This document shows, in pieces, positions 8,301 through 9,494 of a stretch of 9,494 nt of DNA. The translations under genes and the position numbers were made by a program. The stretch is taken from positions 1-9,494 of the forward strand of contig JACCSL010000504.1 in the NCBI GenBank assembly GCA_013812995.1, written 5' to 3'. Position 1 is the first letter of the stretch. Every line of letters begins with the position of its first letter. A model generated the notes under the pieces. The model was not told the origin of the DNA. It was given only the letters and a program-made list of their open reading frames with translations, and made no database searches. The stretch comes from Ardenticatenales bacterium (GTDB taxonomy: Bacteria > Chloroflexota > Anaerolineae > Ardenticatenales > Ardenticatenaceae).

Positions 8301-9494
8301 ATGCCCGTGACATTGAAGAGCGGTGTTTTGAAACCCGCGAATTTGGGAAATGAGGCCAGAACCTTGACCTTTGGCACTTCCTTCCATCCCCAGGGAACCG
8401 TCACCTCGGCCCCCATCGCCTCGTCACCCTTGCCAAGCTCGTAGCCGAACAGGTTGAACTCGACGCCCGCCTTGATGAAGAGCCCGCCGGCGTTTTCCTC
8501 ATCGCTATCCGCCGCTTTTTGCGTCTTGCGCGTCTGCATGTCAAGAAGGGAAAGTTTGAAGTAGGGAAGGTTCAACGTCGCTAGCGACTCTTTTTCGGGC
8601 TCTGCGCTCTGTGGCTTCGGGCCGCCACTGACATCGAACTTGGAGGAATCTTTCAGGGCAGAGGAGCCCATCGAGGCCTCTTCCTGGGCCTTTGAGAGGA
8701 GGTCGGGCGCGGGAGGTTGGGGGGAATCCACCTCCTCATCGAGCCCGGCGTCCTCCTCCTCATCTATCCTGGGCGTTACCTCGTCCTCAACCAGTGCCTC
8801 GTCATCAGCCGCGCTCTCCTCGATTTTGTCCTTGAGCGTTTCAAAAAACTCTTTCATGTCATCAAGAGAGCTCTTGTCCGGCTTATCGGTGATGAGAAAG
8901 GCGGGAATGACTTTCTCGCCGGGCTTCCAGCTTGCGAGAGGTTTCCATGAGCCCCAGCCAATCTTCTCGAAGGGAAGATTCCAGGAGATGTAGGTGAGGT
9001 TACCCACGGCATAGAGGGCCAGGGTTTTAATGTAGGGAGGAAGCGCTGCCCACGCCCGGTACAGGGCCTGCACCAGCGCCATGCCTATTTCCAGGTAATG
9101 CTTGAGGCGCTTCAGCAGGGAGATGACATCGCCCAGGTCGGCGGAGAGGTAGGCGAGGAGCTGCATCGTCAGTTCCATGACAACCGTGGGGCCAACCACC
9201 TTGAGCCCGCTCTTGGCAATCGCTGCCCAATCCGTTGGTCCGGAGCCCGACTTGGAGAAAACCTTGGCCCCGACCTGCGAGAATAGCTGGTCCTGGATCG
9301 AGACTTTGCGCTGGAGGAGCCGCTGGGTCTGGATGCCGCCGCCGCTTTGCTGGATAGTGTGGGTCAACTCGTGGGCAAGAAGATGCTTGCCGGAAGCACT
9401 CTCCGGGTTGAACTTGCCCGCGCCAAAGTAGATGTCGCTCCCGTGCGTGAATGCCTGCGCGCTGACCTCGCGATTCATCTGAACCGCCTCGGAG
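5372..9494 (-). CDS. Giant DUF4157 (eCIS-core) protein with beta-rich repeats and C-terminal coiled coil, N-terminus outside window
   Basis: Numbered from the Met at 9478, 1,368 residues are visible. The frame stays open to the right edge (SEAVQ precedes that Met), so the true start lies outside the window. Residues 1-45 are the C-terminal half of a DUF4157/eCIS-core domain: AFTHGSDIYFGAGKF, then LLAHELTHTIQQ with the metallopeptidase-like HELTH at 36-40. A hydrophobic helical segment (about 84-170) follows, then an acidic, Pro-rich linker (about 217-260). About 300-1045 is repetitive beta-rich sequence with alternating hydrophobic and Gly/Asn/Lys patterns, ending in a Gly/Ala-rich stretch with PPPMPGWP. 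A highly charged coiled coil (about 1064-1310) and a basic helix FTKIKNLFRKKNK complete the protein. DUF4157 is enriched in extracellular contractile injection system loci and their cargo but also occurs elsewhere. It is coupled to the YbjN-like gene. A secreted or injected effector is the leading idea; its biochemical activity is unknown. Confidence 0.88.
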   Translation of the reverse strand, partial: SEAVQMNREVSAQAFTHGSDIYFGAGKFNPESASGKHLLAHELTHTIQQSGGGIQTQRLLQRKVSIQDQLFSQVGAKVFSKSGSGPTDWAAIAKSGLKVVGPTVVMELTMQLLAYLSADLGDVISLLKRLKHYLEIGMALVQALYRAWAALPPYIKTLALYAVGNLTYISWNLPFEKIGWGSWKPLASWKPGEKVIPAFLITDKPDKSSLDDMKEFFETLKDKIEESAADDEALVEDEVTPRIDEEEDAGLDEEVDSPQPPAPDLLSKAQEEASMGSSALKDSSKFDVSGGPKPQSAEPEKESLATLNLPYFKLSLLDMQTRKTQKAADSDEENAGGLFIKAGVEFNLFGYELGKGDEAMGAEVTVPWGWKEVPKVKVLASFPKFAGFKTPLFNVTGISVKNVEIGNDGLKQANFSIDEVSIGTSVVVTNLGADWDGEKLTFTGGKLDVNLFGFTAGATGFKMELDKEGNFLGGGLDTISVGQTLKINRVALSPDPTIGLTIAQATITLPESLKSTQMVFEEIAVNREGLSGRGKVVVPKLEFIKDRFFVDNATFMGAINKDGWSIGAKGKVNLNLGSNATGLLAEGDFEVNYAKNKGASSFTGGLQNGRLAFTLAELIKFDSSQISYDIASNTFKVDTATLKLLMSRIPGLADAGDIVATGTNIVLGPQGFNFESVKFGYKSETGENKDIPLFEGMSLKNTEAEITKSGAGYTITGRTSLKINYPQAKVDGGVENASVTFDKTKGLSGAFDAFELNTAWFSLLVSQGKFDKEGVEIESAVLVRKAQDPSAASGPKEKYGLREDDMSKFDLVQAELKFQANKISIKEGEGLKIGSVDSTIKKIGFNMFGVAGGVNFEDRNAFLKGGFKFPPPMPGWPVRLDVFYPVLPGLDLTGYVAAGGGVTAGVDMAARVNPKADDESGKTWEMLLSGGPTLKGEIYAEAGMGVYAGSSAIIAIGADLFVRVPLAINATSTVEGGLLYRPGAKEKKFKPTDDFGLRYEAGGELKAAVGLKLNAKFLYFFNKTLYTITFKEWILGNFKFAGKMSMDDEGKLQTKKEQHQWQFMGKGNQPNPPEADSKIVELQEAENLVAKAGLKIASAEREKDTLLVKENRKSKPDPVEVERRETQRIERLRDDYTADVIKQYKKSEKAAKAELTKLQKRIRELETEKTTHTAVKNKQKLKVNDEVVEQLRQLQEKERLSRAKEEEHTAVMAQLQELESNKATQSTYEYFDKLQKLETKIEFKQSRSGSITKQLREIEGVTTVDKSEQTTLTKGKINAAVIKAQADLEEQTRQNKSSFKDKLHSVSDIFTKIKNLFRKKNKTLMPEDEFVAELQQEKSESLQEGSKKQEMSESQKQALAHMERLREQEATKV

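Noticed and set aside
8061..8993. Ser/Pro-rich plus-strand open frames opposite the giant gene
   Set aside because: They are low-complexity antisense products of the beta-rich and acidic-linker regions, without a ribosome site or domain.
9359..9373. HELTH as proof of an active secreted zinc protease
   Set aside because: The motif is the standard DUF4157 one, a third metal ligand cannot be identified, and the domain is cut by the window edge, so proteolytic activity is not claimed.

Overview
The window holds six protein-coding genes in three transcription units, all apparently real and densely packed. Overall base composition is moderately GC-rich. I see no rRNA, tRNA, CRISPR array, transposase or plasmid origin. 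The source looks like an environmental bacterium with a periplasm or cell-wall space that carries c-type cytochromes. The combination of a DUF4157 giant protein, a YbjN-like protein and multihaem redox genes would fit groups such as Chloroflexota, but no marker gene here fixes the phylum and I hold that guess with low confidence.

Region 1 (1-569, minus strand): the N-terminal 189 residues of IMP dehydrogenase (guaB), cut by the left edge inside the second CBS domain. It is transcribed leftward from a recognisable TATAAT promoter at about 606-634.

Region 2 (570-865): the divergent intergenic region. It holds the guaB promoter and ribosome binding site, a weak candidate promoter for the rightward operon, a short perfect inverted repeat, and a strikingly G-poor, pyrimidine-rich leader.

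Region 3 (866-4903, plus strand): a three-gene redox operon. The first protein (847 aa) fuses two cyclic-nucleotide-binding domains, a NirB-like linker, a BFD-type [2Fe-2S] domain, an FAD/NAD(P) ferredoxin-reductase-like module and a C-terminal four-helix membrane domain with two HX13H histidine pairs, which suggests two b haems. It is followed 10 bp later by a membrane-anchored pentahaem cytochrome c and, with an ATGA overlap, by a membrane-anchored Tll0287-like (DUF3365) monohaem protein. Together they read as a path from NAD(P)H through FAD, Fe-S and two b haems to outward-facing c haems, with cyclic-nucleotide sensing built into the electron-input subunit. The pathway is inferred from motifs; the donor, the final acceptor and the direction of flow are not shown by the sequence.

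Region 4 (4914-9494, minus strand, converging on region 3 with a 10 bp gap): a giant protein of more than 1,370 aa that starts beyond the right edge, followed by a 153 aa YbjN-like protein with an ATGA overlap. The giant protein has a DUF4157 (eCIS-core) HELTH motif, a hydrophobic helical segment, an acidic linker, about 750 residues of repetitive beta-rich sequence and a roughly 300-residue charged coiled coil. A plausible reading is a secreted or injected effector with a dedicated YbjN-fold chaperone, but no injection-system structural genes are in view.
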